Assembly (NCBI RefSeq): GCF_964059965.1
Contig: NZ_OZ060923.1
Span: 744,001 to 808,000 of the forward strand
Source: Fukatsuia anoeciicola
GTDB lineage: Bacteria; Pseudomonadota; Gammaproteobacteria; Enterobacterales; Enterobacteriaceae
Length of the DNA stretch: 64,000 nt
Direction: 5' to 3'
Shown: positions 17,965 through 28,029 of the stretch, in pieces
Position numbering within the stretch: position 1 is the stretch's first letter
How the letters are laid out: each line of letters begins with the position of its first letter
Program-made: the position numbers and the translations under genes
The notes under the pieces: generated by a model
Databases searched by the model: none
What the model was told of the DNA's origin: nothing
The model's input: the letters and a program-made list of their open reading frames with translations, nothing else

Positions 17965-19665
17965 ATGTATCGTTTAATCTTATGATTTATCTCGTATAAC
18001 AATCATATTTACACTAATTTTTTACTACTATTAATAAGTTTATTTATATCCATTAATTATATTAGAATACTAATAATAATAAATGTTATCAATGGTATAG
18101 AAATATCAATTAATTGCAAAATTATAACACTAATAAATAGTATAGCGCTGAAACTAAATAAATAATGAGATTATTCTTAATATTTATACTTTTTAATCTA
18201 CAAGAATAATTGATTTAGATCTTATTATAACATTTTATGTTATTAAAAATTATTGTTAATAATATCAAGTAGCTTAAAAAATTTTTTCACTTAAAAAGAT
18301 ATCTTTTAAAAAGATGCCTTTTCTGTTAATTTCTAATTATTTTGGATAAATTAATTTAATCATATAGATAGTTTCTAAAAATAGTTAGCTATTATTTATA
18401 GATCCAGTTTAGAGTGAATCTACCATTCTAGTTATTCTACATGTAATAATATTTTTACAACCAAATTAACTAAGGTTATTTCTATATCAAAATAATAGGC
18501 AGTACTAAATAAGTTTAATAGAGTATGTACTAGATGATATTTCAGTTAATAACTTCTTAAAATAGACTTATAAACTATTTAAATAGAGAACTTAAAGTCT
18601 TGCATCTTAGTATTACTTAGTATCCAGCTTGCATTAGTATGTAGCTTACAATACATCAGTAATCTTAATTAATGTAAATAAAAAATTTCTATTAGATAGT
18701 ATTTGTCTGCTTATCTTATATGTTAATAATGACTAATTAATGTATATGTATTCATTAGATCCTGTAATTATTAGTAGCCTATAATAATATTATTTTAGTT
18801 CATATTTACGTGTAAGAAATCAGCATGAAATGCTTAAGTAAAAAAATTTACATACCTTATTTAATAAGTAAATTCATATTAATTCCTTGCTTTACTTTCT
18901 GCTATAGTAGTATCTAATACTAGTATATTATACAATTTTATAACTAATGTATTTTTGATAGAAATTTATATGTAAATTTAGAAATATATAGTATTTAGTA
19001 GCAATTATTAAAAATTTTAATGTAACTGAATAGTATTAATGACTCAGTGTAGTAAATTTAGTTTACTATAGAGTATTTTATGCTCTTTGATGATTTTATA
19101 TGAGTAAAATAACTACCTATTAAGTAATAATTTACATATCTATTTTACTAAAAAATACACTGAACAGATATAGATTATAATAATTAAGTAGATATTAGGG
19201 TATATAACTTTTCATACTACTTTTGCCAATTTTTAAAACTAATAATATATACCTAAACAATTAACCCTAATATTAAAACTTATTAATTAAAATCATTAAA
19301 ATAGATTTATAAAGGTGTATTTATTGTTATTTAATATGTTTATAAATATACATATCATAGAAATAATATACTAAATCATGTAATAATTACACCTAATCAG
19401 AAATCATCTTTGATAAAAAATTACGATTAATTAGTATTATTAAACTAAATTTTTATTTAGACTAGTTCTAATGTTTATAAAATAGATGTAATTATTTACT
19501 AATTAATTCATTTTTGTAATGATTTATTAGCCAAAAAGTAATTAGTAATCAATAGATAAGGAATAAAGTTAAGTAAATAATTAGAATTAATGTATTTAGA
19601 TTATAAATAATTATTATAAATTATTAAATAAAGATGTTAAATTCTCTTAAATTATTATTTTATTA
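17965..19665 (-). pseudogene. ubiB: Eroded ubiB (ubiquinone biosynthesis kinase-like protein)
   Basis: UbiB, an atypical ABC1/ADCK kinase needed for ubiquinone synthesis, is recognisable on the minus strand at full length. F-W-L-I-N-H-Y-K-N-E-L-I (near 19520) matches F-W-M-P-N-R-H-K-D-K-L-L. N-M-N-L-L-I-K-*-G-M-*-I-F (near 18870) matches N-M-K-L-L-A-E-R-G-V-Q-V-F. F-H-A-D (near 18830) matches the F-H-A-D-M-H-P-G-N kinase motif. A stretch near 18750 fits the I-V-G-T-L-N region, and A-S-W-I-L fits S-G-W-V-P. It ends just upstream of tatA, as in the enteric ubiE-ubiJ-ubiB-tatABC order. Limits come from residue spacing. Confidence 0.82.
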
Positions 19666-20183
19666 GAAATAAGTAATAACACTAATTAAATTATAATAAG
19701 TAATATTTTAAAAGCTATCATAACTTATCATATATTTAAATATTTCCTAATTTAGATTAAAAACTAATATCTTTAGTTGAATCTAATACTTTTTAACTAA
19801 ATTAAACGTATTATTATCCATGTGATAAATATTTTTAGAGTAAATAACTTTAAATGATATTAGATTATTTATTAGAATATATTTTGTAGCAATGCAATGA
19901 AAATTTCTCTACTATATCTATTTTTTAGTAATAGTGTAAAACTAAAATCAGTGGTTTTTTTAATTTATTATTTTTCTTTTGATTTAAATAGGTTTATTAA
20001 GAAAATAGATTAACTTGTAAAATAATCTTTTATACACAATGTCTGGATGATTTATATAAAATAACTCTATATAATTTATTTAAAAATATGAAGATCACAA
20101 GTATCAGACAATGTAAAATTTATGACACGTATTATAAATGTATAATAGATTTTGTAAGAAGTTTAACGTTAAAATCTTATTTC
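19666..20183. other. Spacer where ubiJ would be expected, nothing recognised
   Basis: About 520 bases between the ubiB pseudogene and the end of lpxK. ubiJ normally precedes ubiB, but I could not align it. A rearrangement junction with the msbA-lpxK block must lie here. Confidence 0.3.
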
Positions 20184-21161
20184 TTAGTTACATAATAAGC
20201 TAATAGTCATCAATAACTTTTCTGCTTGTGGTGAAGCTAATTGCGCATCAACTGGTAGATACCACCAATATGATTTTGCAAATGTACGACATTTTACTGC
20301 ATCTTTTTCAGTCATTAATAATGATTGTTGCTTACTAGCAAGTGGTAATAATTGTTTCAACGAATAATTTTGATGATCAGCAAATTGATATTCTTTTTGC
20401 GTAGTGACACCTAATTGTTTAAGCATTAAAAAAAATCGTAACGGATAACCAATACCTGCCATGGCTATAACCTGTATTAATTCCTGAACAGGTCTTTGTT
20501 CTCCAGTTACTAGATTAACTGCCTTAGAAGCTTGTAATTGCATAGAAATTTCTTCTGATCTTGCGTAACCACCATTAATAATAATGGCATTTACTGAAGT
20601 AAGCCGTCCTTCACGTTCACGCATTGGACCAGCAGGTAACCACCAACCATTGCCAAAACGATGTAATGCATCAATGACAACTAGTTCAAAATCTCTTTGT
20701 AAAGCATAATGTTGTAAACCATCATCCATTATTACTAAATCTAATGAATGCATATTTAATAAGGACTGAACTGCTGCAGAACGGTTAGGTGACACAGCAA
20801 CAGGCACTCCAGTACGTTGAAAAATTAGTATAGGTTCATCACCAACTTGTTTAGTAGTAGTCTGCATTGTAAGTATTATTGGATAATTTGATGATTTACC
20901 GCCATAACCACGTGTAACTACTCCAATACGTAATCCGCGTTTTCGTAATTGTTTTACTAACCAGATAACTACAGGTGTTTTACCGTTACCTCCTACGGTA
21001 AGATTGCCTACTATCACGATTGGTATTGGTGAGCGCCAACTAGCACGCCAGCCTTGTAAGTAACTTATACGAATTAACCAGGTTACTAATCCATATAACC
21101 AAGATAAAGGTAATAACAATAAATAAAGATGTGACTGACTAAACCAAATATAATTTATCAT
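20184..21161 (-). CDS. lpxK: Tetraacyldisaccharide 4'-kinase LpxK
   Basis: LpxK phosphorylates the 4' position of the lipid A disaccharide at the inner face of the inner membrane. The 325-residue product (E. coli 328) has an N-terminal membrane-associated helix (about residues 12-32), a P-loop G-N-L-T-V-G-G-N-G-K-T-P (about 52-63) and D-D-G-L-Q-H-Y. R-R-F-G-N-G-W-W-L-P-A-G-P-M-R-E of the family is present with His for the first Arg. Its ATG overlaps the msbA stop by one base (TAATG), so the two are translationally coupled. msbA-lpxK is the usual pair, but here it is inverted relative to cmk-rpsA-ihfB. Confidence 0.97.
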   Translation of the reverse strand: MINYIWFSQSHLYLLLLPLSWLYGLVTWLIRISYLQGWRASWRSPIPIVIVGNLTVGGNGKTPVVIWLVKQLRKRGLRIGVVTRGYGGKSSNYPIILTMQTTTKQVGDEPILIFQRTGVPVAVSPNRSAAVQSLLNMHSLDLVIMDDGLQHYALQRDFELVVIDALHRFGNGWWLPAGPMREREGRLTSVNAIIINGGYARSEEISMQLQASKAVNLVTGEQRPVQELIQVIAMAGIGYPLRFFLMLKQLGVTTQKEYQFADHQNYSLKQLLPLASKQQSLLMTEKDAVKCRTFAKSYWWYLPVDAQLASPQAEKLLMTISLLCN

Positions 21162-22906
21162 TAATTAAATTGTATATGGTTAAGTTGAGCATAAACACCT
21201 TGTTTTGCTAATAATTCACTATGTTTACCTCGTTCTATAATGTAACCACCTTCTATTACTAAGATTTCATCTGCTTTTTCAATTGTAGATAAGCGATGCG
21301 CAATAACTAATGAGGTACAATTTTTTTGTAATGTTTCGAGAGCAGCTTGAATAGCACATTCAGATTCAGCATCTAATGCTGAGGTAGCTTCATCAAGAAT
21401 TAAAATAGGACAGTTACGCAGTAAAGCACGTGCAATTGCAATACGTTGACGCTGCCCTCCAGATAGCATTACGCCATTTTCACCAATTAAAGTATCAAAT
21501 CCATTCTCCATTTTATTAATAAAATCAGTAGCACAAGCCATTCGTGCTGCTTCTTTTATTTCCTCACGGCTATATTGCTGATTTCTAGCATAGGCAATAT
21601 TATTAGCAATAGTATCATTAAATAAATGCACATTCTGTGAGACTAATGCAATCTGATTACGTAGTGATCGTAGTTTATAATCACGTAAATCATGCTGATC
21701 AATTAAGATGTTACCTTTATTAACATCATAGAAACGAGTAAGAAGATTGACAATAGTTGACTTGCCTGAGCCTGAGCGTCCAACTAGTGCCACTATTTTA
21801 CCTACCTGAATATGTATGTTAATATCTTTTAGTACTGGTGTTTCTTTTCCCGCATAACAAAAGCTAACATTTTGAAACTGAATATCTCCATTTACCCGAG
21901 TTACTTCTAATTTGCCTTGATCTTTTTCTTGCTTAGTATCAAGAATAGAAAATAAGCTTTGGCAAGCTGCCATACCACGCTGAAATTGAGAATTAATATT
22001 AGTTAATGATTTTAATGGACGCATTAATGAAATCATAGAAGCAAATACTACAGTAATAGTACCAGCAGTTAGGTTTTCCATTACACTAGGAAAACTAGCT
22101 GCATATAATATAAAGGCAAGAGCAAAAGAAGCAATTAACTGAATAATAGGATCAGAGATTGATGAAGCAGAAACTAAACGCATTCCTTGTTGTCTCATTT
22201 GGTTACTAACTACGTCAAAACGCTCAATTTCTGTTTTTTGTCCACCAAAAACTAAAACTTCTTTATGTCCTTTTAGCATTTGCTCTGTACTAGTAGTTAC
22301 TTGTCCCATAGTATTTTGCATATTTTTACTAATATCACGGAAACGTTTAGATACAATACGAATTGCTAATGAAACAATAGGAGCAATAATAATTAAAATT
22401 AATGATAGTTGCCAACTATAATAAAACATCATAACAAATAACCCAATGATAGACGTACCTTCTCTAACAGCTGTAATTAACGCACTAGAAGAAGAGGATG
22501 CTACCTGTTCCGAATCGTAGGTAATACGAGAAAGCAACATCCCTGTAGATTGCTGATCAAAAAATGAAACTGGCATACCCATCATATGACTAAATAGACG
22601 ACAGCGCATATACATTACTACTTTACCAGAAACCCATGCAATACAATAAGTTGAAATAAATCCCATTATACCTCGTACTAGCATCAGACTAATAATAGCT
22701 AATGGCATCCACATCAAAATTGAACTATCTGCCTTACCAAAACCATCATCTAGTAATGGTTTAAGTAATGATAACATAAAAGCATCACTAGTTGCGTTAA
22801 GGATTAATGCTATTGCCGCAGTGATAAGACCAGTTTTAAATGGAGTAATCATCGGCCATAAACGCTGAAAAGTTTGCCATGTGGAAAGATCTTTATCATT
22901 GATCAT
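21161..22906 (-). CDS. msbA: Lipid A/phospholipid flippase MsbA
   Basis: MsbA is the ABC exporter that flips lipid A-core across the inner membrane. The ATG at 22906 gives M-I-N-D-K-D-L-S-T-W-Q, matching E. coli M-H-N-D-K-D-L-S-T-W-Q; a TTG one codon upstream is not needed. The 581-residue protein has six membrane helices (about residues 20-320) and a nucleotide-binding domain with Walker A G-R-S-G-S-G-K-S-T, the Q-loop V-S-Q-N-V-H-L-F, signature L-S-G-G-Q-R-Q-R and Walker B I-L-I-L-D-E-A-T-S-A-L-D. With LpxK and LpxH also intact in this window, lipid A synthesis appears functional. Confidence 0.98.
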   Translation of the reverse strand: MINDKDLSTWQTFQRLWPMITPFKTGLITAAIALILNATSDAFMLSLLKPLLDDGFGKADSSILMWMPLAIISLMLVRGIMGFISTYCIAWVSGKVVMYMRCRLFSHMMGMPVSFFDQQSTGMLLSRITYDSEQVASSSSSALITAVREGTSIIGLFVMMFYYSWQLSLILIIIAPIVSLAIRIVSKRFRDISKNMQNTMGQVTTSTEQMLKGHKEVLVFGGQKTEIERFDVVSNQMRQQGMRLVSASSISDPIIQLIASFALAFILYAASFPSVMENLTAGTITVVFASMISLMRPLKSLTNINSQFQRGMAACQSLFSILDTKQEKDQGKLEVTRVNGDIQFQNVSFCYAGKETPVLKDINIHIQVGKIVALVGRSGSGKSTIVNLLTRFYDVNKGNILIDQHDLRDYKLRSLRNQIALVSQNVHLFNDTIANNIAYARNQQYSREEIKEAARMACATDFINKMENGFDTLIGENGVMLSGGQRQRIAIARALLRNCPILILDEATSALDAESECAIQAALETLQKNCTSLVIAHRLSTIEKADEILVIEGGYIIERGKHSELLAKQGVYAQLNHIQFN

Positions 22907-23649
22907 CAAAGATTAACCTAAAAAGATTTGACGAAGTATTAGTAAGCACAAGAGGTTTAGAATAGTTTCTAAGAAACCCATTCTACATAATAATATCCTC
23001 TAATACTAAACCATTTATGTTACTAATAAGGTATTAATTACCCATGATAACTACTTGCATATTACTTTTTACTAAAAATAGCCTGAGTAACCTAGATACA
23101 TAGGTGTTATGCTATATAACAAACCTCTTAGAAAATTTCATCTATCTAATTTCTATATTATAAATTACTACAATGAAATTATAGCCTAATTTAAACTATC
23201 TTTTATTTTATAGAATTATCTAATATTATTTAAATTTTTTATTTATATAGAATATAATATTACTAATTACTATAAAATAATTTAACTTAAGTTATTTATT
23301 CTTAATACAGTAAGTACTGTATAAACCAGTAAGTACTGTATAAATAATTATTTTTATTAAAATTATTAAAATAATAATTAACATCAATATATTATTATTT
23401 ATTTTAAAATAAACTTATATAATCTTCCCTATTATACTAATAATATTTTCATTTAATACATACTAACTTAATAATCTAAGAATATTACGTTTATCTATTA
23501 TATTAAAAGAGTTTTTATTTTCCTCCTAGAGAACATTTATTTTTAATAATCTTATCAAACCTTTAATAACTTGTATATATAACTATCCTAATTTTAGGAT
23601 GCATTAAATATTAAATTCCTTAAAATACTTAAAAATATTATATATCTAG
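22907..23649. other. hemC-sized spacer upstream of hemD remnant
   Basis: E. coli has hemC-hemD-hemX-hemY, and the ~1.65 kb before hemX here is the right size for hemC plus hemD. hemD can be traced in the second half; in this first part I could not align HemC convincingly. Two copies of CAGTAAGTACTGTATAAA-like sequence occur near 23310-23345, reading as a short direct repeat of imperfect palindromes. Confidence 0.3.
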
Positions 23650-24400
23650 GACTAAATTAGCGTATTTTATTAGTATATTCTTTATTTATTTAAAAATTTT
23701 ATATATAATTTTTTATTTACTATAGCTTTATCTAATAAAAAATAAGTATGGTATACTAAAAGATTGACAAATCAATTAATTAAAATAAAGTTACAAGAAA
23801 TTAAGAATTTAATTTTTATAATGTTACGAAATATCATTTGTTATATTTACTTACTATTAAACAAAACAAATTACCATAGCTTAGCTATACAACTTAGTAT
23901 ATAGTAGTATACTGTAATTTAATGCTATAAGCTATTAGTCATTCATTACTAGATTATCTAGTTAATATTTTAACTAGCAAAATTATCTGCCTTATATAAA
24001 TTGTAATGAGTTAGTAACAATTAGGTTTTACTTTTATGTGATAATAGTAGCCTAATATTACTAGGAAAAATATTTTTATTTAAGAAGTAGAATGAGTTAT
24101 TATTAGCACTCTTAATAAAGTTTAGTTTATTATAATATTAGCAAACAAAGTATTTACTGATAACATATGAGGATTAATATATAATAATAACTAATTGCAA
24201 AAATGTTATAATAACTCTATGTTTTAATTTTAGTATATTACTATTTTAGCTACTTAACTACCCCGTATAATAATTGTTATAGAATAAAGCTTAGTTATTT
24301 TATGCTAAATAAGACTTAGTTTAACATAGATGGTACATAATTAAGAGCGCTAATAATATCTTAATTTATAAGTTACAATAGATTTCTTAGAACTTATTTT
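23650..24400 (+). pseudogene. hemD: Probable eroded hemD (uroporphyrinogen-III synthase)
   Basis: Near 24290-24355 the plus strand reads A-K-*-D-L-V-*-H-R-W-Y-I-I-K-S-A-N-N, fitting HemD A-K-L-A-R-E-L-G-W-Q-D-I-K-V-A-D-N with one extra codon. Upstream blocks are only loosely compatible. The position fits: it lies directly before hemX, and the 750-base length estimate equals hemD. Confidence is moderate because only the C-terminal motif is convincing. Confidence 0.5.
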
Positions 24401-24560
24401 AAATCTATTAAATAAGGCTCTTAGGTAGAAGAAAAGTATAGTTTTAATAAATGTATAAACGTATTTAATAAAATTATTTGACTAAAATATGATAATCTTA
24501 AGAAATTTTAATTATCTTCTAAGATACCTTAGTTTTATAATCTAACTATAAAGTATCATT

Positions 24561-25661
24561 ATGATGGAACAAAATATTCAATCTATCCCTATAAAAGACA
24601 CTATAACTATAGATAGAAAGGCGCTAAAAAAAGAATATAGATTAATAACACTAAAAAAATATTTTAAATCTTTAAACTTACTATTATTAAGTATGGTAAT
24701 TATCATGCTTGTTAGCATGTTGAGTATAAGTTTTTATTTTTACAAACAACAATTTCAGCAACAACATATAACTAATCAATTATTACTTCAAGAATTAAAT
24801 CAATTAAAACAAATTCAAGCAGAAGAAAGAAAATATTTAAAATATTTACTACAAAAACATAGTAAAGCGTTAGAAATATCAAATCATCAACAAAACTCTT
24901 TAATCTATCAATTAAATAAATTACAGAGGAAAATTATTTCTGTTTCGAGCGGTAATACTAAGATCTGGTTACTTGCTAAAACAGATTTTCTTGTGAAAAT
25001 GGCTGAGTATAAATTATGGATAGATCAAGATATTACTAGTACTATTATCTTGTTAAAAAATGCTTATACTAACTTAGTAGGTATAAATGATCCTAGTTTA
25101 ATAAAAGTAAGTCGTGCTATTATAGAAGATATTCATACAATATCTACTATTAATCAGATTGATTTTGATGGTATTATTCTTCATTTAAATCAACTAGTAA
25201 ATCAAGTTGATAACCTCTATTTATCTGATAATAATAAATATAATCAACTAACAAATAAAAAAAATAAAGTACTTTCTAGCTCCATGTCTGAATGGAGAAA
25301 GAATTTAAATAAAAGTTGGCAAAATTTTATTGCTAATTTTATTAGTATTCGACGTCGTGATAATAACAAGTTAATATTAGCGCCAAATCAGGATATTTAT
25401 TTACGTGAAAATATCCGTGCCAGTCTGTTAATAGCAGCTCAGGCTATTTATCATCATAAGGATAAAATTTATAAAAAATCACTTAAGACAAGCTCTACCT
25501 GGATACGGATTTATTTTGATACTAACAACATTAATAATAAAATGTTTTTACTTAAGCTTGATAAACTAAACCAACAATCAATCTCAATAAATCTACCTAA
25601 TAACCTAAAAAGCTCATCAATTTTAAAAAATTTAATACGGATTAATAATATAATCTGTTAG
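24561..25661 (+). CDS. hemX: HemX, inner-membrane protein of the hem cluster
   Basis: This matches E. coli HemX, a membrane-anchored protein of the hemCDXY operon, annotated as a uroporphyrinogen methylase homologue but of unproven activity. It has a Lys-rich cytoplasmic N terminus, one membrane helix (about residues 33-56), a Gln-rich coiled coil (about 60-125) and a conserved C-terminal domain with W-L-L-A-K-T-D-F-L-V-K-M, I-R-R-R-D and L-A-P-N-Q-D-I-Y-L-R-E-N-I-R. The 366 residues (E. coli ~393) lack part of the acidic N-terminal region and the C-terminal tail. The frame is intact although hemD upstream and hemY downstream are decayed. The last 25 bases form one arm of a long inverted repeat. 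Confidence 0.93.
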   Translation: MMEQNIQSIPIKDTITIDRKALKKEYRLITLKKYFKSLNLLLLSMVIIMLVSMLSISFYFYKQQFQQQHITNQLLLQELNQLKQIQAEERKYLKYLLQKHSKALEISNHQQNSLIYQLNKLQRKIISVSSGNTKIWLLAKTDFLVKMAEYKLWIDQDITSTIILLKNAYTNLVGINDPSLIKVSRAIIEDIHTISTINQIDFDGIILHLNQLVNQVDNLYLSDNNKYNQLTNKKNKVLSSSMSEWRKNLNKSWQNFIANFISIRRRDNNKLILAPNQDIYLRENIRASLLIAAQAIYHHKDKIYKKSLKTSSTWIRIYFDTNNINNKMFLLKLDKLNQQSISINLPNNLKSSSILKNLIRINNIIC

Positions 25662-25693
25662 TATTTATCTAATAGATTATATTATTAATCCGT
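25637..25693 (+). repeat. 25-bp inverted repeat at the hemX 3' end
   Basis: The left arm (25637-25661, including the hemX stop) and right arm (about 25669-25693) pair over ~25 bases with one mismatch (ACGGATTAATAATATAAT and its complement) around a ~7-base loop. No T-run follows, so it is not a textbook terminator. It may act as an mRNA 3' stabiliser, or be a small inverted duplication that set the present HemX C terminus. Confidence 0.8.
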
Positions 25694-26998
25694 ATTAATA
25701 TAAGAATATTATTCTTTTATATTAATCAAATAAATTAGTAAAAGTTTAAATCTCAAGGTTGTTGTTAATAACAATAACTATTTGTATAATTAAAATACTT
25801 ATTATATTATAATTATTAAATTTCTTAAAAATATTAATTTTTAAATAAACTTTATCTATGTTATAAAATAGCAAATGAACAATATTACTAACATAGTAAT
25901 ATTGTTAGATAACTATTTAAGAAAAAATATCATTAGATAAATTAATTAGTATATTTACTAAAGGTAATGTATCTAACTAACTAGATATAGAAAATATTAC
26001 TTTTATGAAGTAGAAGTTGGTATAACTATAACATTATTGCTATTACTAATCTAATAATAAAGAATGCATAAATAATTTTTAATTTATTATTAATGAGAAC
26101 TATTACTAAGATTACATTTATTGTATTATTCAACTTAGTTTTAATTGGTAGTAAAATAATTATATTTAAGTATAAAAGCAATTTACATTCTATATTAATG
26201 CTCTTCCTAATAATTACTTCGTTAAATTTACTAGACAAGAAATATTTATCTACTATATTTAAATGTTACAATTAAACAGAATAAATAGATTTAACTATTC
26301 TAATAAAGTATCTGAAAATGCTATTGTTTAAAATTTTTTTACTATTTAATTATAAGTTAATTTATTACATTAGTAATAGATATTACAGTATAGATGCTCT
26401 ATTATAACTGGATGATGCAGTATTACCTTTTACTTATAAGATAATTTTAACTATTTATATAGTCTTTTTAAATAAAAAAACTATTAAATATTTTCCATAT
26501 TCTAATATAAGATTAAATAAATTACCTATAAAATCTAAGTAATTAGATTTAATATACGTAACAACTATTTACTTATTTTATAGTTATTAACTTTTCTTTA
26601 ATTATTTTTCTTATTTATTTTTAATTAAATTTATAAAATTATCAATACTATCTTCTTATATTAAAAGAACAACATGCTCTATTAAATCTTATATAATAAC
26701 TTTTTAATATCTAACTAAGCTGCTAAATAAAAGATTAATACATAACTAAATTAGTATTTTTATAACATAACTATAATATTAGTAATTTCACTATCCATTT
26801 ATATTATATCAAATGTTAGTATAATATAAATGTATGTTACTAACATAATTTATTATTATTTTTCAATTTTTAAAATTAATATATTAATTTTAAAATATAT
26901 AAAGTAAAATATTATATAAAGTTATATATCTATAATATAATATCAATAGCTTGCTATATAAAAAATAATAAATTAAAATACCATTATTTATATAGAAT
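25694..26998 (+). other. hemY-sized spacer, possible hemY remnant
   Basis: hemY (~1.2 kb) should follow hemX. The region has no credible gene. A 60-codon open stretch at 26093-26275 (I-V-L-F-N-L-V-L-I-G ... F-L-I-I) resembles the HemY N-terminal membrane segments (L-L-F-L-V-L-I-A-G ... A-I-I-L-I), but it lies 430 bases too far downstream and is hydrophobic enough to match by chance. I regard hemY as lost, with this as a weak trace. Confidence 0.3.
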
Positions 26999-27715
26999 TT
27001 ATGCTAATATTTCTTTATTTAATTGCTTTATTTTTAGCGACATAAGTTCATAACAATAATTAGTTAATATACGTACTTGCTTCCTACTGTAATAACGCGT
27101 ATCAATTGGCGGCATGATTTCAATAATCACTCGTCCATTAGACCAATGATTTAAATTTATATTACCATGAGTATTGGAAACGCAAATTGGTATAATAGGT
27201 ACATTAGCAGCAATAGCAGCATGAAAAGCACCAGTTTTAAAAGGCAACAAACCTCTTCCATAACTGCGAGTTCCTTCAGGAAATATCAAAAAAGAAAGTT
27301 TTCTTTTTTTAATTTCTTTAATAACTTGAGTTATAGTATTATATGCTCTTGTTTGGTTATTACGATCTATTAATAAATTACCAGTTAACCAATATATTAA
27401 CCCAAATAACGGAATCCATAATAAACTTTTTTTACCAATAGTAACACAACCAAAAGGAATAACTTTTGCTATAGTAACCATGTCATAATTATTTTGATGA
27501 TTAGCAATGTAGATACAATTATTAAATTGAGTAGTTCTTTGTGGTATACGTTGCTCTACAGTAATACCAAATAACGTTGACATCCAGCCAAATAAACGCC
27601 CGAAAAAAGCAACATGCTTAGGATTACATGGGCTAAATAAACAATAAATAGAACCAAAAATACAAATAAGAATACAATACAAAATCGCAAATAGTAGACG
27701 TAAAACTAATAACAT
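26999..27715 (-). CDS. plsC: 1-acylglycerol-3-phosphate acyltransferase PlsC
   Basis: PlsC transfers an acyl chain to sn-2 of lysophosphatidic acid, giving phosphatidic acid at the inner membrane. The 238-residue protein (E. coli 245) has an N-terminal membrane helix (about residues 4-26), the catalytic H-x4-D motif N-H-Q-N-N-Y-D (His73, Asp78) and F-P-E-G-T-R-S (145-151) for glycerol-phosphate binding. P-I-I-P-I-C-V-S follows. A weak GAGG lies upstream of the ATG. The E. coli neighbour parC is not found. The gene stands alone between the hem remnants and the trigger factor remnant. Confidence 0.97.
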   Translation of the reverse strand: MLLVLRLLFAILYCILICIFGSIYCLFSPCNPKHVAFFGRLFGWMSTLFGITVEQRIPQRTTQFNNCIYIANHQNNYDMVTIAKVIPFGCVTIGKKSLLWIPLFGLIYWLTGNLLIDRNNQTRAYNTITQVIKEIKKRKLSFLIFPEGTRSYGRGLLPFKTGAFHAAIAANVPIIPICVSNTHGNINLNHWSNGRVIIEIMPPIDTRYYSRKQVRILTNYCYELMSLKIKQLNKEILA

Positions 27716-28029
27716 AACTTCCTCTGAGGGTCTATTATAAATTATTATATTTATTAATACTAAATTAAAATATATTCAATACATTTATTATTTACTTAAA
27801 GTCATTGACTTACTATTTAGATTGCCTTTAAAGTAAATAGATAAATAATAATATTTTTATTTATGAGAATTATATTAATTTAGTTTAAAATTACTTAATT
27901 AAACTGATAATAAATTTATTGATTATTTATTTATTAAATAGAGTATATTATAAAATCTATCAAATTACTCTAGTAGTATCTCATATATTAATATAATAAT
28001 ATATTTATCTTTCTAAAATAACTTTAGAA
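27716..28029. other. Spacer between plsC and the tig remnant
   Basis: About 310 A/T-rich bases with divergent genes on either side (plsC minus, tig-clpPX plus). No remnant or strong promoter was recognised. Confidence 0.4.

Noticed and set aside
16466..19665. Stop-codon reassignment (TAG as Trp, TAA as Gln) rather than pseudogenes
   Set aside because: All intact genes here use TGG for Trp and CAA/CAG for Gln and end normally at TAA, TAG or TGA. The tat and ubiB reads also contain frameshifts, so reassignment does not explain them.
26093..26275. A 60-codon open frame as a new small membrane protein
   Set aside because: No ribosome-binding site, composition like the surrounding A/T-rich DNA, and only weak HemY-like resemblance. 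Chance open frames of this length are expected in such sequence.
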